64,000 nt of DNA from Caenorhabditis elegans (GCF_000002985.6 NC_003282.8:7440001-7504000); one strand, 5' to 3'; positions 1 through 11,443 are shown, counted from the stretch's first letter. The notes: a model not told the origin generated them from the letters alone. Made by a program: numbers and translations.

Positions 1-281
1 AAAATTAAAGGAAAAGTGGGCCCCGAAAATCCAAAATGTTTAATAAAATATTTGTATTTTGAACTACGCATTAAATGAAATTAAATGAAATGAAATTGGT
101 AAATTACGATACAATTTCTCACAGAGTACATATTTCAAATAATTCAAAGGTTACTTCACCTGAAGTTCCTGGAATTTTCTAAATTGTGACTTAAAATTTT
201 ATGTATATTTTAACGATTTCTGTGGAATAAATTCACCCGGTCCTCTATTTGCTCCCCCGTGGCCACAAATTATTTTTCCAG

Positions 282-3200
282 ACAGCCGCTGTTACCAGAG
301 ATGATCGTGGCAAATCAACATCGTACGACCCACATGAAACCACCAGGTAAATCGTTGATACCATTATCTTTCCCGTTTTTTTCCTAATTGATCTCATCAA
401 CTGTTTGTTATCGCTACATATCACTTTCTTTTAATATCACTTTTCCTTTTTTCTTATCTCTAATTTGACCACCTTGATTAATTAGACGAACAACGATGCG
501 ACGGGAATCTTTCTTTTTTCTCTGCTTTGAGCATCAAATACAACACACAGAAAACATAATCGGATTGTACGGAGACTGTACGAGAATGAGAACAACATGC
601 TCTCGAGACAAGAACACAAAACAAAAGTTCTATCGAGCATCCGTTTCTTTTTTTATTTCTTCTCTATTCCTAAACTTTCCCAAAACACATGAGATATATT
701 TATAGGTTTCTATTTTCTTTTCAAAAAAAGTGTTTATTTCATTTTTTTTTCAGACCATCGTACGATAGAGGCTACATAACTTCATCCAATGCAAGTCCAA
801 GTTATACCCGGAAGTTTGAACATGAGGTGAGTAGTTTTTTCAACTTATGAACTGAAATTCAAGGAAGTTGCTATTTAAGCTTTTCCGAGGTCTTCCGAAA
901 ACAAGAATATAAATAGGTATTTTATATTAATGTTGTAATTGTGGTAGTACATTATTGGATGTGGCACATTTGTATTGAGCTATACTATTCAAGCTAGATT
1001 GTTTGGCACTGAACAAAAATATAAATATAACCAGCTGCTGACCGCGCCTACGGCGCGGACAACGACTGGCACCATTAAAAGTATTTGACACACATACACT
1101 TCCAGAATTTTCTCGATTTTTCTAGAAAGTTCTGGAACATTCCAGAATTTTCCCGATTTTTCTAGAAAGTTCTGGAACACTCCAGAATTTTCTCGATTTT
1201 TCTAGAAAGTTCTGGAACATTCCAGAATTTTCTCGATTTTTCTAGAAAGTTCTGGAACATTCCAGAATTTTTTCGAAATTTCCAGAAGATTCTAGATTTC
1301 CAGAATTTTAGAATTTTCAGAAAATTTAAATTTCCCGCCAAAATATTTTTCTCAGAAAATTTAAATTTCCCGCCAAAATATTTTTCACAGAAAATTTAAA
1401 TTTCCCGCCAAAATATTTTTCTCAGAAAATTTAAATTTCCCTCCAAAATATTTTTTTCAGAAAATTTAAATTTCCCTCAAAAATATTTTTTTCAGAAAAT
1501 TTAAATTTCCCGCCAAAATATTTTTCACAGAAAATTTAAATTTCCCGTCAAAATTTTGGGTCTTACCACGATGGGTCTCACCACGACGGGTCTCACCACG
1601 ATGGGTCTCACCTCGATGGGTCTCACCACGATGGGTCTCACCACGATGGGTCTCGCCACGAAGATCTCGCAGCAACATTTTTTTATTTTTGATTTTTCAG
1701 AAGGTTCTAGAATAATCCAGAATTTTTTCGAATTTTCCAGAAGGTTCTAAAGCTTTTCAGAAATTCCCGGAAGGTTCTGGAACATTTCAGAATTTTCCCG
1801 AAGTTTCCAATTTCCCTTCCAAAGACAAAAACACAATTTTTCCTAAACTACAGTAATCCTACCGTACTCCTACAGTACTCCTACAGTACTACTACAGTAC
1901 CCCGACCATATCCCACTACTAAGCCCAAACTAATATCCCTCCAACAGCCGAAAACGCCTTGCCTTTGTAAGCTATGACGTCACTTCTTAACAAACGGACA
2001 CTATTTTTTTATATATAGGTAATGATATTGCAGCAACCAACATTGAACTCATGGGCAAATGACCGTAAATTCGAAGTCTACAAAACACGGGCTGAAAGAG
2101 ATGCTGAAAGGAATACATATCATCCAACTGGGTTTGTACCCTTTTCTAATAACTTCCTATCTACTAAGATTTTTTATAGAACTACTGGTGCGAGCTCATA
2201 TCGTCCATCTTCATATTATACATCAGCAAGTGATAGACCCGTCACTGGTCTAAGACGTCCCGAAGAGAGTTATACATCTTCAACCAATTATGGGAGATAT
2301 GATGGAAGATCAAGTTTGTTTGAATTCACAAGTAAACTTATTAACTTCTCCTATTTTCAGCAACACCCAGCAACGACCAATACGCAATTTCAACGGCTTT
2401 GGCTGAAAATCAAGCTTCAAGTATGAATAATCGTTTCCGTCCAACTGCTCGACGCGTTGCATCTGCAATGACTGACGCAGATCGTCGTAATTATCACAGA
2501 TCAAGATCAATGGATAGAAATAAGGTTGATTATGAATATGGAAGCAATTTGTTGAATAGACTTACAACACCTGATTCTCATGGAGACTACTCGTATGTAA
2601 ACTATCACGACAGTTCAAATGGAAGATCTAATATCACATTGGAAAAAGATGGACAGCCAAGGAGTATTCTGAAAAATAAACAGGTAAATACAATAACTTC
2701 CTGAAAAAATTGTGTTTTCTAACAGGAACTTTTTGAATTCTTCCCTGAAATCCATATAAAATATTAAACAAAAAATATTCCGAAGTAAAAACCTTTTATT
2801 AATGATTTGCTCGCTGGAATGTGCTCCTAAATTTCAGAGTGCTGACATCGAACCACGTGTTGAATCGTCTTATGAGCCAAGCAATGGAGTTCGATCGGTA
2901 AGTTCCTCTCCTTCCTCAATCCTTTTTCCCATTTCACCCGTTTATCTTATTACTTTCAAACTTCTTCTTTCCAATATTTTTCCTACATATTCCCTCTCGA
3001 ATTCAGCATGAATTTCTTGATCAACTTCTAAGCATGCGTTTCATTCTCCAGGTGTTCGAACGTCTTCGTCGTCATTTGTCTCTCGAGAAAAGTGTTTCGC
3101 CGCAAAGACAGGTAAGCAAATGCAGGATTTAAATTACTGTTTCTTAAAACTATAATGGGAAAAAACTTCCGAAATCTATTCCTTCTTTTTTCATTAGAAC

Positions 3201-4360
3201 ACTTCATTTTATGGCAGACAGCTTCGCGTAAGTGTGAGGGGGAAATGGTGTTGGTGGGGGAAGACTAGAAGCTGTGCAAATTTTAATTCTCATCTGGTTT
3301 TCCCCAATTTTTTTTTCGAATAAGAACTTTTCAGTGTGAATATCTTTCTTACAATTTATCCAGCATGGTAACTATTACCATTGTGTGTTTTTACCCCCAA
3401 ATATTTTATATCTTCGATTTCCTTTTGTTATATTTTAATACTCACACACAACAAGTACACAAACATTCTAATAACTGTGTTTTATCCCAAACTTCTACTT
3501 ATCTCACATTTTACTTTAGGTTGCATCTGTCGGACCACATAGTCGAAATATTGATAGCACATCATCTGCATTAGACAATCCAAAAAAGAAAAGATCATTG
3601 CTCTCATTCAATCGGAGAAAGACAAGTGAAGTACGAATGGGTGCCGATGGAAAGCTGGTTACAAATGGATATGATAGTACACCGAGTAGCAGAGATTTCA
3701 AGAGACCAAGCTCCCCAATCGATCGGATAAAGTCTCTGTTCAGAAAGAATGAAAGTTCAGGAACTGGGCACTCGGATTATTATAATTCTTCAAGGTAAAC
3801 TTTTGAGTAACGTTGTCTCATTTTCAACTAGATGCCACCTATGCTCTTTGAATTTTTAAGCATATAATATAAAGCTGTATTTATATGTAGAAGTTATGAG
3901 AAATTTAGAAAACCTTTTAAAAACTTCAAAACTTCTGTCGAAGAATAGAAGAAACTGTGCCCAAGTCAAGTTTCTAAGCTATCGAACTGCACTAACACTT
4001 TTCCTAAAAATATTTTCAAAAGCTCCAAACCGCCCAATTGGAGGGGGGTGCTATAGAAGTTGGACGCACTGTACTACTTCATTAAACTGTGATCAAAAGT
4101 TACCTTAACAATCTACTTATGATTCCATTAATTTCAGAAACTACACATCTTCAAATCCGGTTTCCACAACTCGCGAGCCATATGTTGCCCAATATAGAAA
4201 ATATCCAGGTGCTTTATTTCACAGAAACCCTATTATTTTAATTGATAGATTTTCAGGTTCAACCTCACGTGATACGTCCAGCGCTCTCAATCGTTACTCA
4301 TACACTCCTGGTCTAACAGATCAACGCCGTCATTGGTATGATGATCCAAATATTTATTAA
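282..4360 (+). CDS. unc-82: C-terminal part of a Ser/Tyr/Arg-rich protein, probably the UNC-82 kinase tail
   Basis: The gene enters from the left edge. I joined eleven exons by frame and splice sites: 282-346, 754-826, 2034-2131, 2180-2313, 2361-2683, 2838-2897, 3052-3111, 3198-3227, 3520-3794, 4138-4208 and 4257-4360. All phases agree and give 430 residues to a TAA stop. The protein is low in hydrophobics and rich in Ser, Tyr, Arg and Asn, with a basic stretch near KKKRSLLSFNRRKTSE and ends in DDPNIY; it looks disordered. No catalytic domain lies in the window, so the kinase call is inference from remembered position next to valv-1 and from UNC-82 (NUAK-type kinase, muscle M-line) having a long non-kinase tail. 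The three exons of 60, 60 and 30 nt are multiples of three and could be skipped without frame loss. Coding call is strong; the name is moderate to weak. Confidence 0.6.
1100..1290. promoter_or_regulatory. Tandem heat-shock-element-like array
   Basis: A 40-bp unit repeats at 1100, 1140, 1180 and 1220, with a decayed copy at 1260. Each unit carries alternating TTC and GAA triplets at 5-bp spacing (TTCTAGAAAGTTCTGGAA and onward through CATTCCAGAA), which is the binding consensus of HSF-1. A second, looser set of such triplets lies at about 1694-1800. Function in this intron is inference. Confidence 0.65.
1318..1551. repeat. 35-bp tandem repeat, about 6.7 copies
   Basis: Units start with CAGAAAATTTAAATTTCCC at 1318, 1353, 1388, 1423, 1458, 1493 and 1528. 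They differ by a few substitutions and follow directly from the HSE-like array. The array is AT-rich and non-coding and is probably part of the Helitron-like element. Confidence 0.85.
1558..1663. repeat. 15-bp tandem repeat, about 7 copies
   Basis: The unit GGTCTCACCACGATG repeats head to tail with single-base variants (CGACG, CCTCG, CTTACC). Because 15 is a multiple of three, it leaves open frames on both strands (GLTTM on plus, GETHR on minus), but it sits in an intron and these are not genes. Confidence 0.85.
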
Positions 4361-4761
4361 CTTTTTTTTCAGTTTTGCCATCTTTCTTTTCCTTCTCTTT
4401 TTGTAAACTTTAAAAATAATTTGAAAACTCTTTTTTTTGTAACTTAAAAATTCTTGCTCACCACTTTCTACAGTTCATTTTTTTGTAAATATCGTATGGA
4501 GAAACTATCGGGTGTCCGATATTATTCTTTTTTTATTAAAAATGTCATCTTCTCTCTCACCCAAAAACCTAGTCAACAATGACTCTTTACATGTCGTCTT
4601 CATTCATTCTTTCATCATTGTTTCAAAATTTTGATTTTGCAGTAAAAATATTTTATTTTGAAAAGTTTGCTAGGCCAGATAATTGACATTATGAAGTCGT
4701 AGTAGGCGATGAATGTGAGCTTGAAGCATCTTTGGAAAACAGGCAAACGAAATTATGAATT
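4361..4761. other. Convergent intergenic region, 3' UTRs
   Basis: About 400 bp between the end of the plus-strand unc-82-like gene and the minus-strand end of valv-1. It is T-rich with likely 3' UTR sequence of both genes. No gene or repeat was recognised. Confidence 0.5.
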
Positions 4762-5307
4762 TTAATTTCCAGTAGTTCCTTGAAGGAAAGTGTGTGATTC
4801 AGTTCCTCCGTGACCGTATCCTTTTGGTCCGAAAAGAGCGCCATAACAACGATTGCAATAAGGTTTACCCTCGTGCTGAAAATTATTTAATTTTTTAGAA
4901 ACTTTTTTTTGAAGTTGATTGAAAACTGAAAATTGAAAGTCGGCAAGTACTTTTTCAAAACCCACAACTCAATAGTACAGCAAAAATTTTAAAAATCTAA
5001 TTCAACTCTTTTTTTTTTGTTTATCAAAATAGATTGAATTGAAAAAAACGATAAAGAACTTTGGGTAGTACTCCTACCATAACCAAAAACTATAAGTTAA
5101 CTTTTAAAAACATACCTCTGAATGACTTCCAGCACTTAATGTTTTCCCGCATGCTTTATTTGCACATTTCAAGCATGGTCTGTGCCAATCTTTTCCTAGA
5201 GAGGAAACTCGTTCAGCTGAAACAATTAAACAGTTATCATGACATATAACTTGAAAAAACAACTTACCGAAGTATACAGGTTTTTGGCAATTTGGACAGT
5301 TTGGCAT
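4762..5307 (-). CDS. valv-1: One-LIM-domain cysteine-rich protein (CRIP family), VALV-1
   Basis: Three exons give about 84 residues: [13 protein letters not shown], then [15 protein letters not shown]...SHSE, then [24 protein letters not shown] to the stop. This is a single LIM domain with the CRIP signature: CPNC, the W-H-C-x2-C second ligand set, and CNRCY...FGPKGYG. Human CRIP1 is 77 residues, so this is full length. LIM domains bind two zinc ions and act as protein adaptors; CRIP proteins are small and have no catalytic activity. C. elegans has two such genes, exc-9 and valv-1; from memory the chromosome IV copy on cosmid B0496 is valv-1, named for expression at valves of tubular organs. 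The start was chosen because the first LIM cysteines follow it at once. The symbol depends on recall of position; exc-9 is the alternative. Confidence 0.88.
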
Positions 5308-6389
5308 GATTATTACGATGGTTTTGCAGAGGAACTAAAATAAAATCAAATTCGAAGAAAGTACCGAAGAAATGTCAATAGATAGAAGTATTTATATGAT
5401 GGTTAAGACATGCACGCCTATCACTTATCACTGAACTTTTTTCGGAAATTTTGAATGAAACAGCTGAGTGGGAGGAGGAGAGAAAAGAAATGAGTCACAG
5501 AAACAAAACGAGCTAAACTTAGAGTTAGAGGTAAAGTGAGATAAAAAGAGAGAGAATAATGGAAACATTTTAATCTGAAAATTTATTTGCGGAACTTTGA
5601 TTAACTCCTTTTGCGGACAGAATCGACTACACGAAAGTCGAGACTTCGAAAGTTAATAGTGGACAGGAACAGAGAAAAGTTGGAAAAAAGAACGAAACCA
5701 AATGGTTTATTTGTTTATTTTGTGGGTGTCTTAAGGAATAGACAGAAACGACGGTTCTCACAAAAAATATGTTGAAATGAGTCATGAAATGAATCAAAAA
5801 ACACAAGACAATATACCGGAGACCGGTACGAATGAGGAAGAAAACAAATGCAAATGAGATGAATAGATTCGAAAATGAAAGTGGACAGAGGAGACCTTCT
5901 TAACCCAAATTTGAACGATTTTTCATTCTCTCACTTCAGCCCTTTTTATTTTAAAAAATTCTGTCAATCAAAGAAATTGACCTCATTCAAAATGGAAGTC
6001 GGGGCTTTAGGTCTTTGAGATTTGTATCAATTGTCTTTTTGATTGAATTTCCGATGGAAATTTGAAAAGCAGGCGGAAATTTGGAAATTAATAGAAAGGG
6101 AAACAAATGGAATGTTGATGGATTGCGGAGAAAGTGTGTTGAAAGAATTCGAAGATTTTTGAAAATTTGAACTGTAATTTTGTGAAAGAACGTGAACTGG
6201 AAAAAAAGTGAAATTCATATGAAATACGTGGAAGAAAAATTTAAATCGTGGTTTTAAGAAATTCACTCTAACAAAATGTATTTCACAATATTTCTGGCAA
6301 CAAACAAAGTGATTTGGATCAAAAGTATCACATGTAAATTCAACTTTTAAAGGGTTATAGTTTTCCCTGGAAATTTTTCAGAAATCAAA
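5308..6389. other. Intergenic region upstream of valv-1 and of the first BTB gene
   Basis: This 1.1-kb stretch lies between divergently transcribed genes and should hold both promoters. It is purine-rich near 5450-5900. From about 6165 to 6389 it is homologous to 7776-7963, the equivalent 5' flank of the second BTB gene. No coding sequence was recognised. Confidence 0.5.
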
Positions 6390-7419
6390 ATGAACGATAT
6401 TACGATGAAAATTCCGACAGCGAGCAAGCTTTTGAAACTTCCAGAAGACTCAAAAGTCGGGGAAGAAGTTGAAATTCCCATTTGTAACATTCTTGGACTC
6501 CACTTGACTGGATTCTGGACGGTTCTGAACACAGCTAACGGAAAATTTGAAATAAGATGTGAGAAGGAAAGTCTGTTTCGTTGGAAATTCTTGGCTCAGA
6601 TGGACCTTCAGTTTACTGGGGAAGGGAAGGTTATCAACATCAAAAACGAAATTGAGTTCTCTCCAAATGTTAATACGATCATGATTAAATCTATTGATCG
6701 AAGATACAATCAGGTGAAACTGAAAATTACTCGAAAGTCATCTTTTGGAATTGCAATCGAAGATTTCATTGATTTTGAAAAGAAGAGCAAGTGGTTGGAT
6801 GTCCTGATTCGATCTGAAGATGGAAAGAAAATGATATATGCCAATTCTGGAGTAAGTTAAATTGAGTTGTGTTTCAGTTACATAAGTTACTTTTAGATAC
6901 TTGCTTTGAATTCCCCGATTCTTAAGCAAAAACTGGAAAACAACAAGTTAGCTGAAATTATAATGCCATTTGAATCCTTTGTTTCAATGAAAAAACTAAT
7001 GAACTTTCTTCATCCTCCTTTCAAAATGGAACGGGAAAATGGTAAGTTTACAATTAACCACAAAACTACAATCATTTGAATTTTCAGTTGAACAAGTTCT
7101 GGATCTAGCCTCAAAATGGGAAATGAAGTCGGTTATCACAAAGTATGAGCAATTTCTCATCAAAACACGTTGTCACTGCCAACGATCTTCAATTCAAGAT
7201 GTCAAATTGGCGGAAAAGTTCAAGATGGCATCCCTTCTTGTAAGTTCTACAAATTTTATTATCGTAAATATATATGTGTTACAGGAAGAAATTATAAATG
7301 ACGGAGAAACTGATGTTTTTGCTTTACTTGATGGAAATGATTATAGCTCTTGGACTCGTGCAGCAATGTTCGAATTTATTGTTAATGATGAAGATGAGAA
7401 CACAATTCATGAAAACTGA
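6390..7419 (+). CDS. BTB-domain protein, tandem copy 1
   Basis: Exons 6390-6851, 6897-7041, 7088-7239 and 7285-7419 give 297 residues. The first about 125 residues (starting MNDITMKIPTASKLLKLPED) are an N-terminal domain I do not recognise, with a MATH-like position and length. Then comes a BTB domain: FEKKSKWLDVLIRSEDGKK, YANSGILALNSPILKQKL, and a C-terminal BTB helix region with VLDLASKWEMKSVITKYE. The phrase D-V-x-(I/L)-x2-x-DGKK plus SPIL is typical of nematode BTB proteins, which often serve as substrate adaptors for CUL-3 ubiquitin ligases. ATG at 6390 is preceded by a TTTTTCAG acceptor (cis or SL trans-splice). AATAAA follows the stop at 7446-7460. It is about 65-75 percent like the next gene by eye. 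Adaptor function is inferred from family. Confidence 0.85.
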
Positions 7420-7698
7420 ACACTCGATTGAATTCAGATTTATAAAATAAATAAACTTCATTTTTCAAGATTTTTTGAAGTTTCACAATACATCAAATAC
7501 GATTCGCCTGCGCAAAAAAAAAAGTAAACGCACAGAAGAGAGAAGAGTCCCGCACAAATAAATATTTATACACGAGGAAATAAAAACATCAAAACTAAAA
7601 ACGCCGAAACTGAATAAGAGTCAAGAAATTGGAATGACATGAATTCAGTAGACTATAAAGATTCAAATATAATCTGGGGAAAAAAGTTTTAATAAAAA

Positions 7699-7775
7699 TT
7701 ACAACTGATCATCAGGATTAGCTTTACACTGGGATGAGCATAATAGTTTATGGTTTTTGAGCATGAATCTCTTTT
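7699..7775 (-). pseudogene. Fragment of the tes-1 last exon left by tandem duplication
   Basis: This segment matches the end of tes-1 at 9342-9430, including the reverse-complemented stop codon (7699-7701) and the region coding for the last LIM residues, except for a gap of about 15 bp and a few substitutions. No other part of tes-1 is present, so it cannot be translated usefully. Immediately to its right, sequence homologous to the 5' flank of BTB copy 1 begins. Confidence 0.85.
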
Positions 7776-7963
7776 TGAAACTGTGAAATTTTTATGAATT
7801 ACGTGAAAGAAAAATGGAACTCGAGAAAAAAAATAAATTTACTGAAACAAAATTTATTTCACAATATTATTGCCAGCAAATAAGTGATTTTGATCAAGAA
7901 TACCACAGGTAAATTCAATTTTTTAAATAGTTTCACAAGCTTTACAACTTTTCAGAAATCAAA

Positions 7964-9169
7964 ATGAATAATATTTCGATGAAAACTCAGACAGTGACCA
8001 AGCTTTTCAAACTACCAGAAGATTCAGAAATTGGAAAAAAAGTTCAAATTTCCATTTGTGACATTCTTGGGCTCCACTGGACAGGATTCTGGACGATTTC
8101 GTGCACAGCTGAAGGGAGATTTGAAATTAACTGTGAAGAGAAAAACCGGTCCCGTTGGAAATTCTTGGCTCAGGTGGAGCTTCAGTTTACTGGGGAAGGT
8201 CAGACTCCAGTTATCAATATCAATAAGGAAATTGAGTTTACTCCAAAATTGAAAATTATGGTTTTTGATCCAATTGATCAGGGATGCAGATACAATAAAG
8301 TTAATCTGAAAATTACTCGAAAGTCATCCGTTGGAGTTGCGGTCGACAAGTTCATCGATTTTGAAAAGAAGAACAGTTGGCTGGATGCCCTGATTCGATC
8401 AGAAGATGGAAAGAAAATGATGTATGCCAATTCTGGAGTAAGTTAACTCAAGTGATGATTCAAATACACATAACTATTTTTTTAGATACTTGCTTTGAAT
8501 TCCCCGATTCTTAAACAAAAACTGCAAAACGACAAGAAAGCTCACATTATAATTCCATCTGAGTCCTTTGCTGCTATGGAAAAATTGATGAATTTTCTTC
8601 ATCCTCCTTATAAAATGGAACGAGAAATTGGTAAACTTACAACTAGACACTGAATCCCAATTTCCTGAATTTCCAGTTGAAGAAGTTCTGGATCTAGCTT
8701 CGAAATGGAAAATGGAGTCGGTTCTCACAAAATACGAGCAACTTCTCATCAGAGAACGTTGCAAGTGCCAAGATTCTTCCCTTAAAAATGTCAAACTGGC
8801 GGATAAATTCAAGATGAGATCTCTTCTTGTTAGTTTTACTTGACTGTATACATTTTTACATTACTTGAGCTTCAGGAAGACATCCTCTACAACGATACAT
8901 GCAATGTTTATGATTTACTCGATGGAAACGACTATAGCTCTTGGACTCGTGCAGCAATGTTTGAATTTGTTCTGGAAATGGAGAATGACTATGCTGATGA
9001 TGACGAATCTGAAAACACACTTTATGGTGTCTTATCAATGGCAGAGTTATTATATCAAAATAAGATTTATAAAATAAATAAACTATTTATTTTTCAAGAT
9101 TATTTTAAATTTCAGAATACATCAAATTATGCTTCGTCTGCGCAAAAAAAATCAACAGGAAGCGCATGA
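7964..9169 (+). CDS. BTB-domain protein, tandem copy 2, with extended C terminus
   Basis: Exons 7964-8437, 8486-8630, 8677-8828 and 8876-9169 give 354 residues, against 297 in the neighbouring copy. Intron positions and phases are the same in both genes. The unrecognised N-terminal domain (MNNISMKTQTVTKLFKLPED), the BTB core (FEKKNSWLDALIRSEDGKK, YANSGILALNSPILKQKL) and the motif DLLDGNDYSSWTRAAMFEF are conserved. The shared stop is lost: after SENTL the frame runs on through about 50 codons that align with the 3' UTR and AATAAA region of copy 1, ending SAQKKSTGSA. One intron uses a GTTAGT donor. Likely a CUL-3 adaptor by family; the substrate is unknown. The extension could also mean the last exon is spliced differently from my model. 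Confidence 0.8.
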
Positions 9170-9341
9170 AAAAAAGAAGAGTCCCGCACAAAACAGAGAA
9201 ATATACACGAGGAAATAAAATCATCAGAACTAAAAAGCGCGAAAGCTAAATTTTAGTATAATGGTTGAGAAATGGGAATGACATGAATTGAGTAGACTAC
9301 AAAGAATCAAGTATAATCTGAGGAAAAAATTTTAATAAAAA

Positions 9342-11443
9342 TTACAACTGATCATCCGGATTCGCTGAATTATAATTAGCTTTACACTGGGATGAGCACA
9401 ATAGTTTATGGTTTTTGAGCATGAATTTCTTTCCGATTAAGTTCATCTTACACTGAACACATTGAAAACATCGTTCCTCGGCGTGCCAGTGAGTTTCATT
9501 GTAGTTTAGACGCTTCTCGTCGGGTCCGATTTTTGATTGACACGTGTCGCAGGTCTGAAATTATTTTCCAATCCACACAAAAAGAGTTTTAGTAAAAACA
9601 GCTTGAAGGTGTTCTATAAAATTCTATAAAATTCTTTGCTATAAAATATTCTATAAATTTTATATAATTCTGTAAAAGACTAACAAATTTCCACAAAAAA
9701 TCCAATATCTGAATGGGATCTCTTTGAAAATTCCTTTAAAATTGTTTATGGCGATTCTAAAAATCGATAAATATAGGCCAAATTTGGCTGGAATCTCCAG
9801 TTTTGCCAAATTGTTCGAGTATCGATAGGCATAAATAAAAAAATTACCGAAATTGGGTCTTCACAACTGCCACAAGTAGTTGGAAAAAACAAAGGCTTAC
9901 ATTTAAATTTAACATTTTAAACGAAATTTCGAACTACCAAAAAAAATAGAGAAATTTTAATAAGGAAGTAAGAAAATTGGTTGTTTAACACCATTTTGAG
10001 TTCATTCGAGTAATAAAAATTGAACTACTCCATTTTTGAACCCATTTGTTTTTTAGTTTAAAATGCTCACCTTTGCGAAATGTTTGAGATAACAATCCAA
10101 GCAGAATGGATTTTCATCTCTTGTCATATACCTCGATCCTCCTAATTTAAAATCACACTTATAACAGGCAAAATGATCAAAATGCCATGATTTCTCTTCG
10201 GCAAATGTGTACTCGTTGGCGAAGATGAGCTGAAACATGAATTTAAAAAAAATATCAAAACTACAAAGTACCTCATCACATCCCGCACATCTTGGATAAA
10301 GTTGATCAGCATAATGTCTACCACAGTAATATTTATTTTTGTAGAAGAAATAAATATTGTCAACCAATAATTGACGACATGTTTCACAACGGAAACAATT
10401 CGGATGATATGTATCAGTTGTTGAATGATGATGACATTCTACCCCAATATCACCAGTTTCCATCATTTCATTACAATCCTTGCAATCTGTTTCTCCAATT
10501 TTTAATCCTTTCAATGCGGCAGTCATTGACTTTTCAAACTCATTTGTATTCTCATTGTCTCCATAATTATCAGAATCTTTTCCGATTTCTACGACTCTTC
10601 CAACTCCAATCACATTATTTCGAACATTTTCCACAAAGTTTTGAAGAGTTTTCACATCTTTTTCTTCCACAAATCGCGCATCTTCAACATTACAATCATA
10701 AAGCGGGAGCTGAAATTATACAAATTCAAATGTTTTAGACTCTAAAACTGGTATACCTGGAACTGTAGTCTTGACTTTCTGTTCTGTTCTCCTTTTGAGC
10801 CAACAAGGGGCCGCTCGTCTTCTGGAAGGGCTTTCATGTATCGAGAAACTAGGTTTTTGTCTGGAAGTGGTGCCCACGCATACTGGACGTTTTCCTGAAA
10901 AATTTTAAAATTTAAATTATATCTCATATTTTTTTAATTAGTATCAAAACTTATTTTCATAAGTCAGAATAAAGTTGAACTAAAATAACTAACCTTATTG
11001 TTAGAACCTCCTCTTTCTGATTCTGAATCACTTGATGCCATTTTATAATTATAAACTGCTGTTGGCTGAGATCTTGTTGACATCATATTGTTTTCTTTCG
11101 TTTCATTTTGTTCATTTGGTTTATACATTCCCGGTTTCGTGAGCACTTTTTCGAAATGTTCTCGTGCTCCAAATAACCGTCCAATTACAATTTGTGCGTG
11201 ATCAAATTCATTCGGCAAAACGACATCATGCTCATCCATTCGACATCCACAATTTTTGCACATTTTCCTCCAAAAATGTAGATCAAGTCCTTCGCATCTA
11301 CAAGTCGGTAAATTTCTGCATTGTGAGCCCTGGCCAATATCGTGTGCAAGAATGTGTTGCTTTCCGAGTCCCAGCTTGAAAATTTGAGGATTCGCTCCGA
11401 AGCACGGCTTCTCGTCCACAACGGGAGACGTGACGTCGGTCAT
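9342..11443 (-). CDS. tes-1: Testin homologue, PET domain and three LIM domains
   Basis: Starting MTDVTSPVVDEKPCFG at 11443, the protein begins with a Cys/His-rich testin-type region (CRNLPTCRCEGLDLHFWRKM, CKNCGCRMDEHDV), then a PET domain (VQYAWAPLPDKNLVSRYMKA, LPEDERPLVGSKGEQNRKSR), an acidic linker, and three LIM domains: CKDCNEMM...CGRHY, CAGCDELIFANEYTF...CLDCY, and CDTCQSKIGPDEKRL...CSSQC, ending NPDDQL. This order is that of testin rather than prickle, which lacks the N-terminal Cys-rich block. Testin binds actin-associated proteins; the worm protein is reported at epidermal cell junctions. Between the second and third LIM pieces lies an AT-rich intron of about 0.5 kb with repeated CTATAAAATT. 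The stop is at 9342-9344, only 172 bp from the end of BTB copy 2. Confident in family, fairly confident in the symbol. Confidence 0.9.

Larger units (their letters stand above)
1031..1810 (-). mobile_element. Helitron-like non-autonomous element in an intron
   Basis: Read on the minus strand, the left boundary shows the 3' end of a Helitron: a hairpin at 1042-1058 (arms CCGCGCC and GGCGCGG, three-base loop), then 11 nt ending in CTGG at 1031, followed by T. Helitrons end in CTRR about 10-12 nt after a short hairpin and insert between A and T. The interior is made of tandem arrays with no coding capacity. The right (5') boundary, expected to start TC on the minus strand, was not identified; 1810 is where the TTC/GAA-rich sequence stops. 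It lies wholly in the 827-2033 intron. Confidence 0.6.

Noticed and set aside
1318-1551. Regular 35-bp repeats resembling a CRISPR array
   Set aside because: Units abut with no unique spacers and lie in an intron of a eukaryotic gene.
1466-1750. Open frames with repeated GETHR or GLTTM
   Set aside because: They come only from the 15-bp tandem repeat, on both strands, within an intron.
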